In this document: in pieces, positions 35,368 through 46,640 of the stretch
How the letters are laid out: each line of letters starts with the position of its first letter
Numbering within the stretch: the first letter of the stretch is position 1
Assembly: GCF_016861975.1 (NCBI RefSeq)
Contig: NZ_BOMB01000028.1
Location: forward strand, 62,001 to 126,000
Direction: 5' to 3'
Length of the DNA: 64,000 bases
Source: Actinocatenispora rupis
Lineage (GTDB): Bacteria; Actinomycetota; Actinomycetes; Mycobacteriales; Micromonosporaceae
The notes under the pieces: model-generated
What the model saw: only the letters and a program-made list of their open reading frames with translations
Told to the model about the DNA's origin: nothing
The model's database searches: none
Translations under genes and position numbers: made by a program

Positions 35368-36303
35368 GTGAGCATCGACTCGGCACCGCTGTTGCCCCCC
35401 GCACTCCGCCCAGGCGACCAGGTCGTACTCGTGTCGCCGTCGGGGCCGGTGCGTCCCGAACACGTCACGCCGGGCATCGACCTGCTGCGCAGCTGGGGGC
35501 TGACCGTCACGCTCGGCGCACACGCGTACGACCGGGAGGGGTACCTGGCGGGCAGCGACGCGGACCGGTTGGCGGATCTGCACGCCGCCCTGCGCGACCC
35601 GGCCGTCCGCGCCGTACTCTGCACCCGCGGCGGCTACGGCGTGCAGCGGATCGTGGACGGACTGGACCCGTCGTCCGTACGCGACGATCCGACGATCGTG
35701 CTCGGCTTCTCCGACATCACCGCGCTGCACCTGGCGCTGTGGCGCACGGCACGGCTGGCCACGCTGCACGGTCCGGCTTTCGCGCTGCGTATCGCGCCGG
35801 ATCCGGCGACCGTCGCGTCCCTGCGCGCCGCGCTGTTCGAGCCGGCGCCCGTGGTCGTCCGCGCCAGCGACGACGAGCCGACCCGCGCGGTCACCACCTC
35901 CGGGCGGGTCGCCGGGCGGCTCACCGGCGGCAACCTCGCCATGCTCACCGCATCCCTCGGTACTCCGGACGCGCCCGACACCGACGGCGCCGTACTGCTC
36001 GTCGAGGACATCGCCGAGCAGCCGTACAAGGTGGACCGGATGCTGACGCACCTGCACCGCGCGGGGGCGCTGGCCAAGGTCGCCGGCGTCGCGGTCGGCC
36101 AGTTCACCGACTGCGACGGCACCGACCCGACCGTGCTCGACGTCCTCGCCGAACGGCTGCACGACCTGGGCGTACCGGTGCTGGGCGGGCTGCCGGTCGG
36201 GCACGGCGACGTCCGGCACACCGTGCCGCTGGGTACCCGGGCGGTACTCGACGCCGACGCCGGCACCCTCACCGTCGACCCCGGCGTACGCCCGGCGGGT
36301 TAG
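35368..36303 (+). CDS. LD-carboxypeptidase (peptidase family S66)
   Basis: 311 aa. The nucleophile Ser is in LGFSDITALHLAL, the Glu in LLVEDIAEQPYKVDRML, and the His in GLPVGHGDVRHTVPLG, matching the S66 Ser-Glu-His triad. TRGGYGVQRI is conserved. It removes the terminal D-Ala from muramyl tetrapeptides in peptidoglycan recycling, or cleaves microcin-like peptides in some relatives. No signal peptide, so cytoplasmic. A TACGCT hexamer ends 6 nt before the GTG start. It converges on pyrE with 5 bp between stops. Confidence 0.9.
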   Translation: MSIDSAPLLPPALRPGDQVVLVSPSGPVRPEHVTPGIDLLRSWGLTVTLGAHAYDREGYLAGSDADRLADLHAALRDPAVRAVLCTRGGYGVQRIVDGLDPSSVRDDPTIVLGFSDITALHLALWRTARLATLHGPAFALRIAPDPATVASLRAALFEPAPVVVRASDDEPTRAVTTSGRVAGRLTGGNLAMLTASLGTPDAPDTDGAVLLVEDIAEQPYKVDRMLTHLHRAGALAKVAGVAVGQFTDCDGTDPTVLDVLAERLHDLGVPVLGGLPVGHGDVRHTVPLGTRAVLDADAGTLTVDPGVRPAG

Positions 36304-36308
36304 GAGGG

Positions 36309-36845
36309 TCAGGAGAGGCCGAGGTCGGCCAGCGAGTACGCCGCCCGGTACTCCAGCCCCGCGGCACGTACCGCCTCGCCCGCGCCGCGGTCGACCACCA
36401 CGGCCACGCCGACGACATCCGCGCCCGCCTCGCGCAGCGCCTCGACCGCGTCGAGCACGCTGCCGCCGGTGGTCGACGTGTCCTCGACCGCGAGCACCCG
36501 GCGGCCGGTCACGTCGGGGCCCTCGATACGGCGCTGGAGGCCGTGCGCCTTGCCCTGCTTGCGCACCACGAACGCGTCCAGCCCGTGCTGCCGCGCCGCT
36601 CCCGCGTGCAGTACGGCGGTGGCGACCGGGTCGGCGCCGAGCGTCAGCCCACCGACCGCCTCGTACCCGAGGTCGGCGGTGAGGTCGAGCATCACCCGGC
36701 CGACCAGCGGGGCCGCCGCGTGGTGCAGCGTCACCCGGCGCAGGTCGACGTAGTAGTCGGCCTCCCGCCCGCTGGACAGGACGACCCGGCCGTGCACGAC
36801 GGCCAGGTCCTTGATCAACTGGAGCAGGTTCTCCCGATCGGACAC
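36309..36845 (-). CDS. pyrE: Orotate phosphoribosyltransferase
   Basis: 178 aa. It makes OMP from orotate and PRPP in pyrimidine synthesis. The start region HGRVVLSSGREADYYVDLRRVTL, the GGLTLGADPVATAVL loop and VLAVEDTSTTGGSVLDAVEALREAGA (the PRPP-binding motif) are clear. It is the short actinobacterial form without a fused PyrF. Other pyr genes are not in the window. Confidence 0.96.
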   Translation of the reverse strand: MSDRENLLQLIKDLAVVHGRVVLSSGREADYYVDLRRVTLHHAAAPLVGRVMLDLTADLGYEAVGGLTLGADPVATAVLHAGAARQHGLDAFVVRKQGKAHGLQRRIEGPDVTGRRVLAVEDTSTTGGSVLDAVEALREAGADVVGVAVVVDRGAGEAVRAAGLEYRAAYSLADLGLS

Positions 36846-36882
36846 GGGCCCAGCCTAGAGCCCGCGACCCCGGCGTCCACCG

Positions 36883-37662
36883 TCACTCCCGGGTACGCGA
36901 GCCGCCCATGCTCGGTACCCGGTGCAGGACGGCGCGCGGCAGGTGGGCGAGCGCCGCCGACGCCACCTTGTACCGGACGGTCGGCACGCTGACGAGCTTG
37001 CCGCGGCGCAGGTCCCGCAGCCCCGCGGCGACGACCTGATCGGCGTCCAGCCACAGGAAAGCGGGCATCTCGCCCATGTCGATACCGGCGTTGTCATGGA
37101 ACTCGGAATGCGTGAACCCGGGACACAGCGCCATCACCTTCACGCCGTGCCGCCGCGCCAACTGGCCGACCGAGTCGCTGAAGTTCGTCACCCACGCCTT
37201 GCTCGCCGGGTACGTCGAGCCCGGCATGACCGAACCGAACCCGGCCACCGACGACACGTTCACGATCGCGCCGCGGCCGCGCTGCGTCATCACCCCGAGC
37301 GCGGCGTGCGTCAGCCGCATCACCGCGACGACGTTCAGCCGCAGCAGGCGTTCCTCGTCGTCGGCGGTGTTCCTGGGGAACGGCCGGTGCAGCGAGATGC
37401 CGGCGTTGTTGACGAGCATGTCGACCGGGCGGTCCGCGTCGGCGAGCCGGGCCTCCACCGCGGCGCACCCCTCGGCGGTCGACAGGTCCGCCGGAATCGT
37501 CTCGACCGCGACCGTCCACCGGTCGGCCAGCTCGGCCGCGGTGTCGGACAACCGGTCGGCACCGCGGGCGACGAGGACCAGGTCGTAGCGCGCGAGGGCC
37601 AGCCTGCGGGCGAACGCCGCGCCGATCCCGGCGGTCGCTCCGGTGACGAGTGCAGTGGGCAT
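36883..37662 (-). CDS. Short-chain dehydrogenase/reductase (SDR)
   Basis: 259 aa from the ATG at 37662, which has GGAGG 8 nt upstream; a 9-residue upstream extension is less likely. TGATAGIG is the nucleotide loop, NNAGIS the structural motif, and SSVAGFGSVMPGSTYPASKAW carries Ser, Tyr and Lys of the active site. The order resembles DltE-type SDRs with a 60-residue C-terminal extension after the Rossmann core. Substrate unknown. It lies 37 bp upstream of pyrE on the same strand. Confidence 0.9.
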   Translation of the reverse strand: MPTALVTGATAGIGAAFARRLALARYDLVLVARGADRLSDTAAELADRWTVAVETIPADLSTAEGCAAVEARLADADRPVDMLVNNAGISLHRPFPRNTADDEERLLRLNVVAVMRLTHAALGVMTQRGRGAIVNVSSVAGFGSVMPGSTYPASKAWVTNFSDSVGQLARRHGVKVMALCPGFTHSEFHDNAGIDMGEMPAFLWLDADQVVAAGLRDLRRGKLVSVPTVRYKVASAALAHLPRAVLHRVPSMGGSRTRE

Positions 37663-37787
37663 GTGGGCCACCTCCCGGGAGACCGCCATGATGGCTCACC
37701 GCCGACCCGCGACGCCATCCGGGTCACCCGGCCAGGTCGCGGGCGCGGGCGGTCGCGGTCACCACCGGCCCGCGACCACCCGGTACG

Positions 37788-38396
37788 TCAGAACGCGCCG
37801 GGGTACGGCGGGTACTGCTGCGCCGGCGGTACGGGCGGCTGCTGGGCGGCGGCCTTGTTGCGGGTGAAGAACTCGGTCGACGGCTTCAGCGCGAGCAGCA
37901 CGATGACGCCGCCGTGCGCGAGCAGCAACAGGATCGTCAGCAGCAGCGAGATCCAGCGGTACCAGGGGATCGCGGCGTAGATGTCGACGCCGCCGGAGGT
38001 GCCGGCGCCGGTGGCGGTGCCGAGCGCGCCGCAGATGCCGCACAGCACGTACAGCCCGGAGACGACGAAGCTGGCGATCCGGGTGCCCTGCTTGCCGCGC
38101 AGGTTGCCCAGCACCAGGAACACGATCAGCACCGCCAGCAGGATGTAGAACACCATGCTGCCGACCTGGCTGACCTTCATGATCGACTTGAACGTGCCGG
38201 TGTCGGTGACGCCGGCCGTGTCGTACGCCGCGGTCAGCTTGGGCATCGCGACCAGGGCCAGCGCCGCGGTCACCAGGCTCAGCAGCACGGTGAACATCTG
38301 GAGGCCGCCGGCCGCGGTGACCGTGGTCGGCCGCTCGCCCGGTCCGGGCTGCTGCGGCGGTGGCATCGCCGACGGCGGCATCGGGGGGTACGTCAT
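37788..38396 (-). CDS. Four-helix membrane protein with Pro-rich ends
   Basis: 202 aa. A Pro/Met/Gln-rich N-terminus (MTYPPMPPSAMPPPQQPGPGE) precedes four membrane helices, with another Pro/Gln/Tyr-rich tail (QYPPYPGAF). Proteins of this shape are common in actinobacteria and have no established function. It is followed in the same direction by an SDR and preceded by another small membrane protein, which may be related (see next). Confidence 0.65.
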   Translation of the reverse strand: MTYPPMPPSAMPPPQQPGPGERPTTVTAAGGLQMFTVLLSLVTAALALVAMPKLTAAYDTAGVTDTGTFKSIMKVSQVGSMVFYILLAVLIVFLVLGNLRGKQGTRIASFVVSGLYVLCGICGALGTATGAGTSGGVDIYAAIPWYRWISLLLTILLLLAHGGVIVLLALKPSTEFFTRNKAAAQQPPVPPAQQYPPYPGAF

Positions 38397-38473
38397 GGCG
38401 GGTGTCCTCCGCGTGGTCGGTGGGGGTCGCCGGACGGTGGGCCGGGCGAAACCGTCCGGCCCACCGTACCGAT

Positions 38474-39073
38474 TCAGTACCCGTACGGGCGGTACGGCGC
38501 GGCCGGGGCCTGCGGGGCGGTCGACGCGGCGCCGCGGATCCAGCGGCCGACCGCCGGCATGATGATCGCGATCATCGCCGCGACGACGGCGATCAGCGCC
38601 AGGCTGCCGGAGACGGCGGCGCCCGCGACCACCCAGCCGCGCGCGATGTCGCCGATGGAGTCCTGCGACGACGAGGCGCTGTTGTTCAGCTCGTTGACGA
38701 CCAGCCCGAACATGCCGAGACCGGACAGGCAGCACAACCGCACCAGTACGCAGACGCCGCCGGTACACCAGAGGACGATGCGGCCCGCGTTCTTCTGGCG
38801 CATCAGCAGCGCCGCGCCGATGCCGAGGCCGATGGAGACCAGCAGGTTCATCAGGATCGTGGTGATCAGGTACGGCCGGAGCGCGGTGGTCGCAGTGCCC
38901 GTCGAGTCGTTGATCCCGGTACTGAAGTCGTTGAACATCAGCACCTCGAACGCGGTCTCGGCCAGCGTCGCGAGGATCGTGACGAACGTGCCGGCCATGC
39001 CGATGAGGAGTGGTGTCGGCCTGCCGGCCGGTGGCGTCGGTGCCGGTCCCGTCGCGTACGGAACGCCGTACAT
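38474..39073 (-). CDS. Small membrane protein with Pro/Tyr-rich ends
   Basis: 199 aa from the ATG at 39073, with GGGGAGG 5 nt upstream. Four helices, including GMAGTFVTILATLAETAFEVL and an IIMPAVGRW segment, with a Pro/Ala/Tyr-rich tail (PYRPYGY). The architecture parallels the 37788-38396 protein, 77 bp downstream, but identity is too low to call them paralogues by eye. Confidence 0.6.
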   Translation of the reverse strand: MYGVPYATGPAPTPPAGRPTPLLIGMAGTFVTILATLAETAFEVLMFNDFSTGINDSTGTATTALRPYLITTILMNLLVSIGLGIGAALLMRQKNAGRIVLWCTGGVCVLVRLCCLSGLGMFGLVVNELNNSASSSQDSIGDIARGWVVAGAAVSGSLALIAVVAAMIAIIMPAVGRWIRGAASTAPQAPAAPYRPYGY

Positions 39074-39135
39074 CCACGCCTCCCCTGGATCCGTATCCGT
39101 CGGTGTCAGCACCGGACCCTACGGCAGGAACGCAA

Positions 39136-39167
39136 ACGGGCCGGGCCCCACGCGGGGTCCGGCCCGT
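39136..39167 (-). terminator. Terminator hairpin downstream of clpB
   Basis: ACGGGCCGGGCCCC (39136-39149) and GGGGTCCGGCCCGT (39154-39167) pair over 14 bp with one G-U. It lies about 28 bp past the clpB stop on the minus strand. Confidence 0.75.
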
Positions 39168-39194
39168 CTCGGTTCGTCAACGGTCAGCCGCCGG

Positions 39195-41789
<2,595 letters not shown>

Positions 41790-41839
41790 GCTCTCCCCGC
41801 AGCAGACTCGTGGATTCCATCCGCTTCAACCCGGCAAGA

Positions 41840-41860
41840 GTTGAGTCTATTCCGCTCAAC
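41840..41860 (-). promoter_or_regulatory. HAIR-like HspR operator upstream of clpB
   Basis: On the minus strand this reads GTTGAGC-N7-ACTCAAC; the HspR consensus of Streptomyces is CTTGAGT-N7-ACTCAAG, so 11 of 14 positions match and the 7-bp spacer is exact. HspR is encoded at 57989-58432 in this window. Confidence 0.85.
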
Positions 41861-41892
41861 CCAGCCGTGCCGCCACTGCGTACGATCCGCCC

Positions 41893-42045
41893 ATGTACGA
41901 CGCGCCACACCGCGCCCGACCCCGAGTACCGACGGGGGTGGCGGTCGGGTCGGTGGCGGTGTGCTTCGCGGGCGGGCTCACCAGCGCCGGCGCCCTCTGC
42001 CTGGCCGCCACCACCCGCACCGCCCGGTACGCGCGGCGGGCGTGA
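41893..42045 (+). CDS. Possible 50-residue membrane peptide
   Basis: A 50-aa frame, MYDAPHRARPRV..., with one hydrophobic segment (VAVGSVAVCFAGGLTSAGA) and a basic C-terminus. A TACGAT hexamer ends exactly 6 nt before the ATG and no ribosome site is present; the same spacing is seen for several longer genes here, so it may be a leaderless gene. The composition is typical of coding GC-rich DNA. No homologue recognised. Confidence 0.35.
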   Translation: MYDAPHRARPRVPTGVAVGSVAVCFAGGLTSAGALCLAATTRTARYARRA

Positions 42046-42069
42046 TGATCGTCGCGGCGGGAATAGTGG

Positions 42070-42096
42070 AACGCACTGTCTAGAACTGTTAGCGTT
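42070..42096. promoter_or_regulatory. Candidate TetR operator upstream of 42104
   Basis: AACGC...GCGTT arms flank an ACTGTCTAGAACTGT centre with a TCTAGA palindrome, just upstream of the TetR gene start. A related CTAGACCGATCAG stretch precedes the MFS start at about 42747. Autoregulation is inferred from location. Confidence 0.4.
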
Positions 42097-42103
42097 CGTC
42101 GAC

Positions 42104-42676
42104 GTGGGACGACCCAAGGAGTTCGACGTCGACGAGGCGGTCGACGCGGCGATGCACGCGTTCTGGGAGCGGGGCTACGAGGCCACGTCGACCCAGGACC
42201 TCTGCGACGCCACCGGGCTCTGCCGGAGCAGCATCTACCACACCTTCGGCAGCAAACGCGAGCTGTACGAGCGGTCCCTCGCCCGCTACGACGAGACCCG
42301 TACGGCGGATCTGGTCGGGGCGTTGCGGCAGGACGGCGCGGCGGCCGACAAGCTGCGCGCGGTGTTCGACACCCTGCTCGCCCAGGAGACCGGCGAGGAA
42401 CGCGGCTGCTTCGCCGTGAACACCCTGGTCGAGCTGGGTGGCGTGGACGACGACCTCGCCGCCGGCGCCCGCCGGGGCCTCGACTCGCTGCGCGACGAGC
42501 TGCGCTGTGTGATCGAGTGCGGGCAGGCGGCCGGCGAGATCACCCGCGACCGGACCGCCGACGCCCTCACGGACTTCGTACACGGGACGATGCTCGGGCT
42601 GCGGGTGCTGGGCCGCGGCGGCGCCGGCCGGGACACCATGGAGCACGTGGTCGCGGTGGCCATGGCCGCGCTGTAG
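42104..42676 (+). CDS. TetR-family transcriptional regulator
   Basis: 190 aa from the GTG at 42104. N-terminal helix-turn-helix: VDAAMHAFWERGYEATSTQDLCDATGLCRSSIYHTFGSKRELY. The C-terminal part (LLAQETGEERGCFAVNTLVELG, LGLRVLGRGGAGRDTMEHVV) resembles the TetR_C group of regulators, such as NemR-like ones. It is followed by an MFS efflux gene in the same orientation and is its probable repressor. Confidence 0.93.
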   Translation: MGRPKEFDVDEAVDAAMHAFWERGYEATSTQDLCDATGLCRSSIYHTFGSKRELYERSLARYDETRTADLVGALRQDGAAADKLRAVFDTLLAQETGEERGCFAVNTLVELGGVDDDLAAGARRGLDSLRDELRCVIECGQAAGEITRDRTADALTDFVHGTMLGLRVLGRGGAGRDTMEHVVAVAMAAL

Positions 42677-42779
42677 GTCCCTTTACGTCACGACATCCCT
42701 TACGCCACAACGGATTCACGACTCTCGGGCATCGTCGCCCGAATACTAGACCGATCAGTACACAACTGGGGGACCTCCG

Positions 42780-44000
42780 ATGCCGCTTGCGGTGTACATC
42801 CTCGCGCTGAGCGTCTTCTCGCTCGGTACCAGCGAGTTCGTGATCTCCGGGCTGTTACCCGAGATCGCCGGCGACCTGTCCGTCTCGATCCCGACCGCCG
42901 GGCTGCTCATCTCCGGCTTCGCCATCGGCATGCTCGTCGGCGCCCCGATCCTCGCCGCCGCCACGCTCAAGCTGCCGCGCAAGGTCACGCTGGCCGGCGC
43001 GCTCGGCGTGTTCATCGTCGGCAACGCGCTCGCCGCGCTCGCCCCGACGTACTCGCTGCTGTTCGGCGCGCGGGTGGTGACGGCGCTCGCGACCGCGGCG
43101 TTCTGGGCGGTCGGTGCGGCGACCGCGGTCAAGCTGGCGCCCGCCGGCGCGCACACCCGGGCGCTCGCCGTGATGGTCGGCGGCCTCACCGTCTCCAACA
43201 TCATCGGCGTACCGCTGGGCACGTTCATCGGGCAGCACCTGGGCTGGCGCGCGGCGTTCCTGGTCGTGGCCGGGATGGCGGCGATCGGCCTGCTGGGCGT
43301 ACTCCTGGTCGTGCCCGGTCGGCGGAACGCGCTCGCCGGCGGCCCGGTGGAGTCCGAGCGGCCGGACCTGCGGGCCGAACTCAGCGCGTTCCGGCGCGGC
43401 CGGCTGTGGCTCGCGCTCGCCACGACCGCGCTGGTACAGACCGGGTTCATCGCGGTGTTCAGCTACCTGACGCCGCTGCTGACGCGTACCAGCGGGCTGC
43501 CCGCGAGCCTGATCCCCGGCGTACTGCTGCTGTTCGGGCTCGGCAACCTGGTCGGCATCACCCTCGCCGGCCGGTACGCCGACCGCCACCAGCTCGGCAC
43601 CCTCTACGTCGCCGTCACCGCAACGATCCTGGTACTCGGCGGCCTGGCGGTGTTCGCGGGCTCGGCGGTGGCCGCCGTGATCCTCGCGTTCCTGATGGGC
43701 GTGGCCGGGATGGCGTGCGCGCCGTCCATGAACGGGCGGGTGTTCTCGCTCGCCGGCGCCGCGCCGACGCTGGCCTCCTCGGTCAACGTGTCCGCGTTCA
43801 ACACCGGCAACACGCTCGGCCCCTGGCTGGGCGGGCTGGTCATCGGCGGCGGCCTCGGGTACGCCTCGACCGCGTGGGTCGGCGCGCTCGTCGGCGTCGG
43901 CGCGCTCGGCCTGGCCGTCCTCTCCGGAGTACTGGACCGGCGCGCCCGGCGTACCGAGGCGGTCGAGGCCGAGCCGGCGCTGGACCCGGTGGCCGCCTGA
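42780..44000 (+). CDS. MFS drug exporter of the Cmx/CmrA type
   Basis: 406 aa, twelve helices. Start MPLAVYILALSVFSLGTSEFVISGLLPEIAGDL has the LGTSEFV...LPEIA signature of the DHA1 chloramphenicol/arabinose exporters; VVTALATAAFWAVGAATAVKLAP and the VGGLTVSNIIGVPLGTFIGQ motif C region fit. Related Cmr/Cmx proteins export chloramphenicol, but substrate cannot be predicted from sequence. It has GGGGGA before the ATG and is paired with the TetR gene at 42104. Confidence 0.9.
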   Translation: MPLAVYILALSVFSLGTSEFVISGLLPEIAGDLSVSIPTAGLLISGFAIGMLVGAPILAAATLKLPRKVTLAGALGVFIVGNALAALAPTYSLLFGARVVTALATAAFWAVGAATAVKLAPAGAHTRALAVMVGGLTVSNIIGVPLGTFIGQHLGWRAAFLVVAGMAAIGLLGVLLVVPGRRNALAGGPVESERPDLRAELSAFRRGRLWLALATTALVQTGFIAVFSYLTPLLTRTSGLPASLIPGVLLLFGLGNLVGITLAGRYADRHQLGTLYVAVTATILVLGGLAVFAGSAVAAVILAFLMGVAGMACAPSMNGRVFSLAGAAPTLASSVNVSAFNTGNTLGPWLGGLVIGGGLGYASTAWVGALVGVGALGLAVLSGVLDRRARRTEAVEAEPALDPVAA

Positions 44001-44018
44001 GGTTTCTGGCGCGCCTTT

Positions 44019-44062
44019 GCGCTGAGCACCTGTACGCATCAGTGCGTACAGGTGCTCAGCGC
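44019..44062. terminator. Perfect 20-bp hairpin after the MFS gene
   Basis: GCGCTGAGCACCTGTACGCA (44019-44038) pairs perfectly with the 20 bases at 44043-44062 around a TCAG loop. It is the strongest hairpin in the window. No T-tract. Confidence 0.9.
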
Positions 44063-44178
44063 ATTCCTGTCGTGTGCAGCCGCGATGATGTGTCCAGGTA
44101 TGCCAGACCAGGCGCGATGCGTATGGGTGAGCAGAGCAAAGGAAGCCCGGACCGGGGGCGCGGCGGTAGCCTGCGCGC

Positions 44179-44928
44179 ATGGCGGGGCGGATCGCGCTGG
44201 TGACGGGCGCCGGGCGGGGGATCGGGGCGGCGGTCGCGCGCCGGCTGTCGGCGGCGGGGCACCGGGTGGCGCTGACGGCGCGTGGCGACCTGGCTCCGGC
44301 CGCGGCGGCCTGCGTCGGCGAAACCCTTGCCGTACAAGGGGATCTGACGGATCCGGCGGCGGTGGAACGGATCGTCGGCACGGTCGAGGAGCGGTGGGGG
44401 CCGGTCGAGATCCTGGTGGCGAACGCGGGTGCGGCGATGTCCGCGCCACTGACCCGTACGACGGACGAGGACTGGCTGCGGCTGCTGGAGCTGAACCTGA
44501 CCGCGCCGTTCCGGTGTGTACGGCGGGTCGTGCCGGGCATGGTCGCCGGCGGGTACGGGCGGATCGTGGCGGTGGCGTCGGTGGCCGCGCGGCACGGCGA
44601 GAAGTACCTGGCGGCGTACACGGCGAGCAAGCACGGGCTGCTGGGCCTGGTACGGGCGACGGCCGCGGAGCTGGCGGGCACCGGCGTCACCGCGAACGCC
44701 GTGTGCCCCGGGTACGTGGACACGCCGATGACGGACGCCAGCGTCGCGACCATCGCCGCCCGCACGGGTCGTACGCCGGCGGAGGCGCGCGCGGTGCTGG
44801 CCGGCAAGCAGCCGATCGGCCGGCTGGTCACGGTCGACGAGGTGGCCGACGCGGTCCTGCTCTGCGTCGGTACGGCCGCTGTCACCGGCCAGGCGATCAA
44901 CGTCGACGGCGGCGCCGTCCAGTCCTAG
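44179..44928 (+). CDS. SDR family oxidoreductase (3-hydroxyacyl/FabG-like)
   Basis: 249 aa. TGAGRGIG nucleotide loop, NAGAA, Ser in VAVASVAARHGEKYLAAYTASKHGLLGL with Tyr and Lys, and the C-terminal GQAINVDGGAVQS. This is the classical SDR family. The position of the Ser-Tyr-Lys set is normal. TAGCCT ends 6 nt before the ATG with no ribosome site, so leaderless. Related SDRs act as 3-hydroxyacyl or 2,3-dihydroxy dehydrogenases in catabolism, but this one is not tied to a pathway here. Confidence 0.9.
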   Translation: MAGRIALVTGAGRGIGAAVARRLSAAGHRVALTARGDLAPAAAACVGETLAVQGDLTDPAAVERIVGTVEERWGPVEILVANAGAAMSAPLTRTTDEDWLRLLELNLTAPFRCVRRVVPGMVAGGYGRIVAVASVAARHGEKYLAAYTASKHGLLGLVRATAAELAGTGVTANAVCPGYVDTPMTDASVATIAARTGRTPAEARAVLAGKQPIGRLVTVDEVADAVLLCVGTAAVTGQAINVDGGAVQS

Positions 44929-44966
44929 GTACCCCTCGGAGCACCTCGTGACAGCGTCGCGCGTCG

Positions 44967-45003
44967 ATGTTAGTGTCAATCACATTGTGAACGTGACTAA
45001 CAT
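44967..45003. promoter_or_regulatory. 37-bp nested inverted repeat upstream of the aldo/keto reductase
   Basis: ATGTTAGT (44967-44974) and ACTAACAT (44996-45003) are perfect inverted arms, and CACATTGTG lies between them. The site is immediately upstream of the AKR start at 45014 and is the likely operator for the TetR regulator at 45993 or another factor. It is AT-rich against a GC background, which makes it prominent. Confidence 0.65.
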
Positions 45004-45013
45004 GGGAGCGGCG

Positions 45014-45988
45014 ATGAACGCACGGCGGCTCGGGCCGACGGACATCGAGATCAGCCCGATCGGACTGGGGTGCCTCCAGTTCGCCGGCAGCGGCCGGCTC
45101 GCGTCGCTCGGCGCCCGGCCGATCGACCAGCCGACCGTGGACGCCGTCGTCGGCGCCGCCCTCGACGCCGGCGTGACCTGGTTCGACACCGCCGAGGGGT
45201 ACGGCCGGGGACACTCCGAACGGGCGCTGACCAGCGCACTCACCGCCCGTGGCGTACCGCCGGGTGGGGCGACGATCGCGACGAAGTGGACGCCGACCGG
45301 GCGTACCGCTGGGCACCTCCGGCGCTCGATCGGCGACCGGCTCGACCACCTCCAGGGCCACCCCGTCGACCTGTACCAGATCCACGAGCCGTACAGCAGC
45401 CTGTCGTCGGTGCCGGCGCAGCTGCGGGCGATGGCGGCGCTGCACCACGCCGGGGCCGTACGGGCGGTCGGCGTCAGCAACTTCAACGCCCGCCGCATGA
45501 CCACCGCGTACGAGACGCTCCGCGCGGAGGGCGTGCCGCTGGCGTCGAACCAGGTGCAGATCAACCTGCTGCACCGCGGCATCGAACACTCCGGCGTACT
45601 CGACACGGCGCGGCGCCTCGGCGTCACCCTCATCGCGTACTCGCCGCTCGCCGGCGGCATCCTCACCGGCCGGTACCACGACGATCCGGCGCAGGTGGCG
45701 ACGGTGCCGAAGGGGCGGCGGTGGACCGGCCGCGGGGCGTACGGCACGGCCGGGCTGGCGCGCACCCGACCGCTCATCGACGCGCTGCGTACCGTGGCCG
45801 AAGCGCACGACGCGACCGTCGCGCAGGTGGCGCTCGCCTGGCTCGTCACGTACTACGGCGACACCGTGGTCGCGATCCCCGGCGCGTCCCGGCCCGCGCA
45901 GGCCACCGAACTCGCCGGCGCGATGCGCGTCACGCTCACCGACGCCGAGGTCGGCCGGATCGACGCGATCTCCCGCCGGCTAGCCTGA
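45014..45988 (+). CDS. Aldo/keto reductase
   Basis: 324 aa from the ATG at 45014 with GGGAG 8 nt upstream (an ATG at 45002 lies in the operator). The catalytic Asp-Tyr-Lys-His set is seen in FDTAEGYGRG (Asp, Tyr), ATKWTPTG (Lys) and YQIHEPY (His); AVGVSNFNARRM and QVQINLL match the barrel. Substrates of such AKRs are broad aldehydes. The next gene, a TetR regulator, follows 4 bp later, so the pair is an operon. Confidence 0.93.
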   Translation: MNARRLGPTDIEISPIGLGCLQFAGSGRLASLGARPIDQPTVDAVVGAALDAGVTWFDTAEGYGRGHSERALTSALTARGVPPGGATIATKWTPTGRTAGHLRRSIGDRLDHLQGHPVDLYQIHEPYSSLSSVPAQLRAMAALHHAGAVRAVGVSNFNARRMTTAYETLRAEGVPLASNQVQINLLHRGIEHSGVLDTARRLGVTLIAYSPLAGGILTGRYHDDPAQVATVPKGRRWTGRGAYGTAGLARTRPLIDALRTVAEAHDATVAQVALAWLVTYYGDTVVAIPGASRPAQATELAGAMRVTLTDAEVGRIDAISRRLA

Positions 45989-45992
45989 TGAC

Positions 45993-46640
45993 GTGCGCCG
46001 ACCACCCGCCAAGAAGCAGCGGTACCACCACGGTGACCTGCGGGCGGCGCTGGTCGACACCGCCGTCGACCTGATCGCCGAGCGCGGCGTCGCCGGGTTC
46101 TCGCTCGCCGAGGCGAGCCGCCGCCTCGGCGTCGCCGTCAGCGCGCCGTACCGGCACTTCGCCGACCGGGACGAGCTGCTCGCCGCCGTCGGCGTACGCG
46201 CCTGCCAGGTCCTCGTCGCCGCCGTCGACACCGAACGCGCCGGCGCCGACGGACCGGTCGCCGAACTCGCCGCCATCTCCCGCGCGTACGTGCGGTTCGC
46301 GGTGGCGCACCGGCCGCTGTTCGACGCCGCGTTCGGCGCGAAACTCGACCGCACCCGGTATCCGGAACTGGACGCGGCGACCCGGCCGCTGAAGGAGGCG
46401 TTCCTCGCCGCGGCCCTGGCCCTGTCCGACGGCGACCGGGACCGGGCCGAAGCGCTCGCCGTCGCCGTCGGCGTCACCGCACACGGCCACGCCACAATGG
46501 CTCTACTGGGCGGATTCGGGCCCGGCGGCGGGACGGCCGTCGACCGCGCCGACGCGGCCGCACGCGCACTCGTCGCCGGGCGCACCGCACTCGGCACGTA
46601 CCCGGAAGGCATGACGAGAGGGGACCACGGTGGCCGCTGA
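45993..46640 (+). CDS. TetR/AcrR family regulator with WHG-type C-terminal domain
   Basis: 215 aa. KKQRYHHGDLRAALVDTAVDLIAERGVAGFSLAEASRRLGVAVSAPYRHFADRDELLAAV is the HTH region; the motif YHHG(D/N)LR and YRHF are typical of WHG-domain TetR regulators. Co-transcribed with the aldo/keto reductase, which it may control through the dyad at 44967. Its end overlaps the RidA start by 11 bp. TAGCCT ends 6 nt before the GTG, which would allow an extra leaderless start. Confidence 0.92.
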   Translation: MRRPPAKKQRYHHGDLRAALVDTAVDLIAERGVAGFSLAEASRRLGVAVSAPYRHFADRDELLAAVGVRACQVLVAAVDTERAGADGPVAELAAISRAYVRFAVAHRPLFDAAFGAKLDRTRYPELDAATRPLKEAFLAAALALSDGDRDRAEALAVAVGVTAHGHATMALLGGFGPGGGTAVDRADAAARALVAGRTALGTYPEGMTRGDHGGR

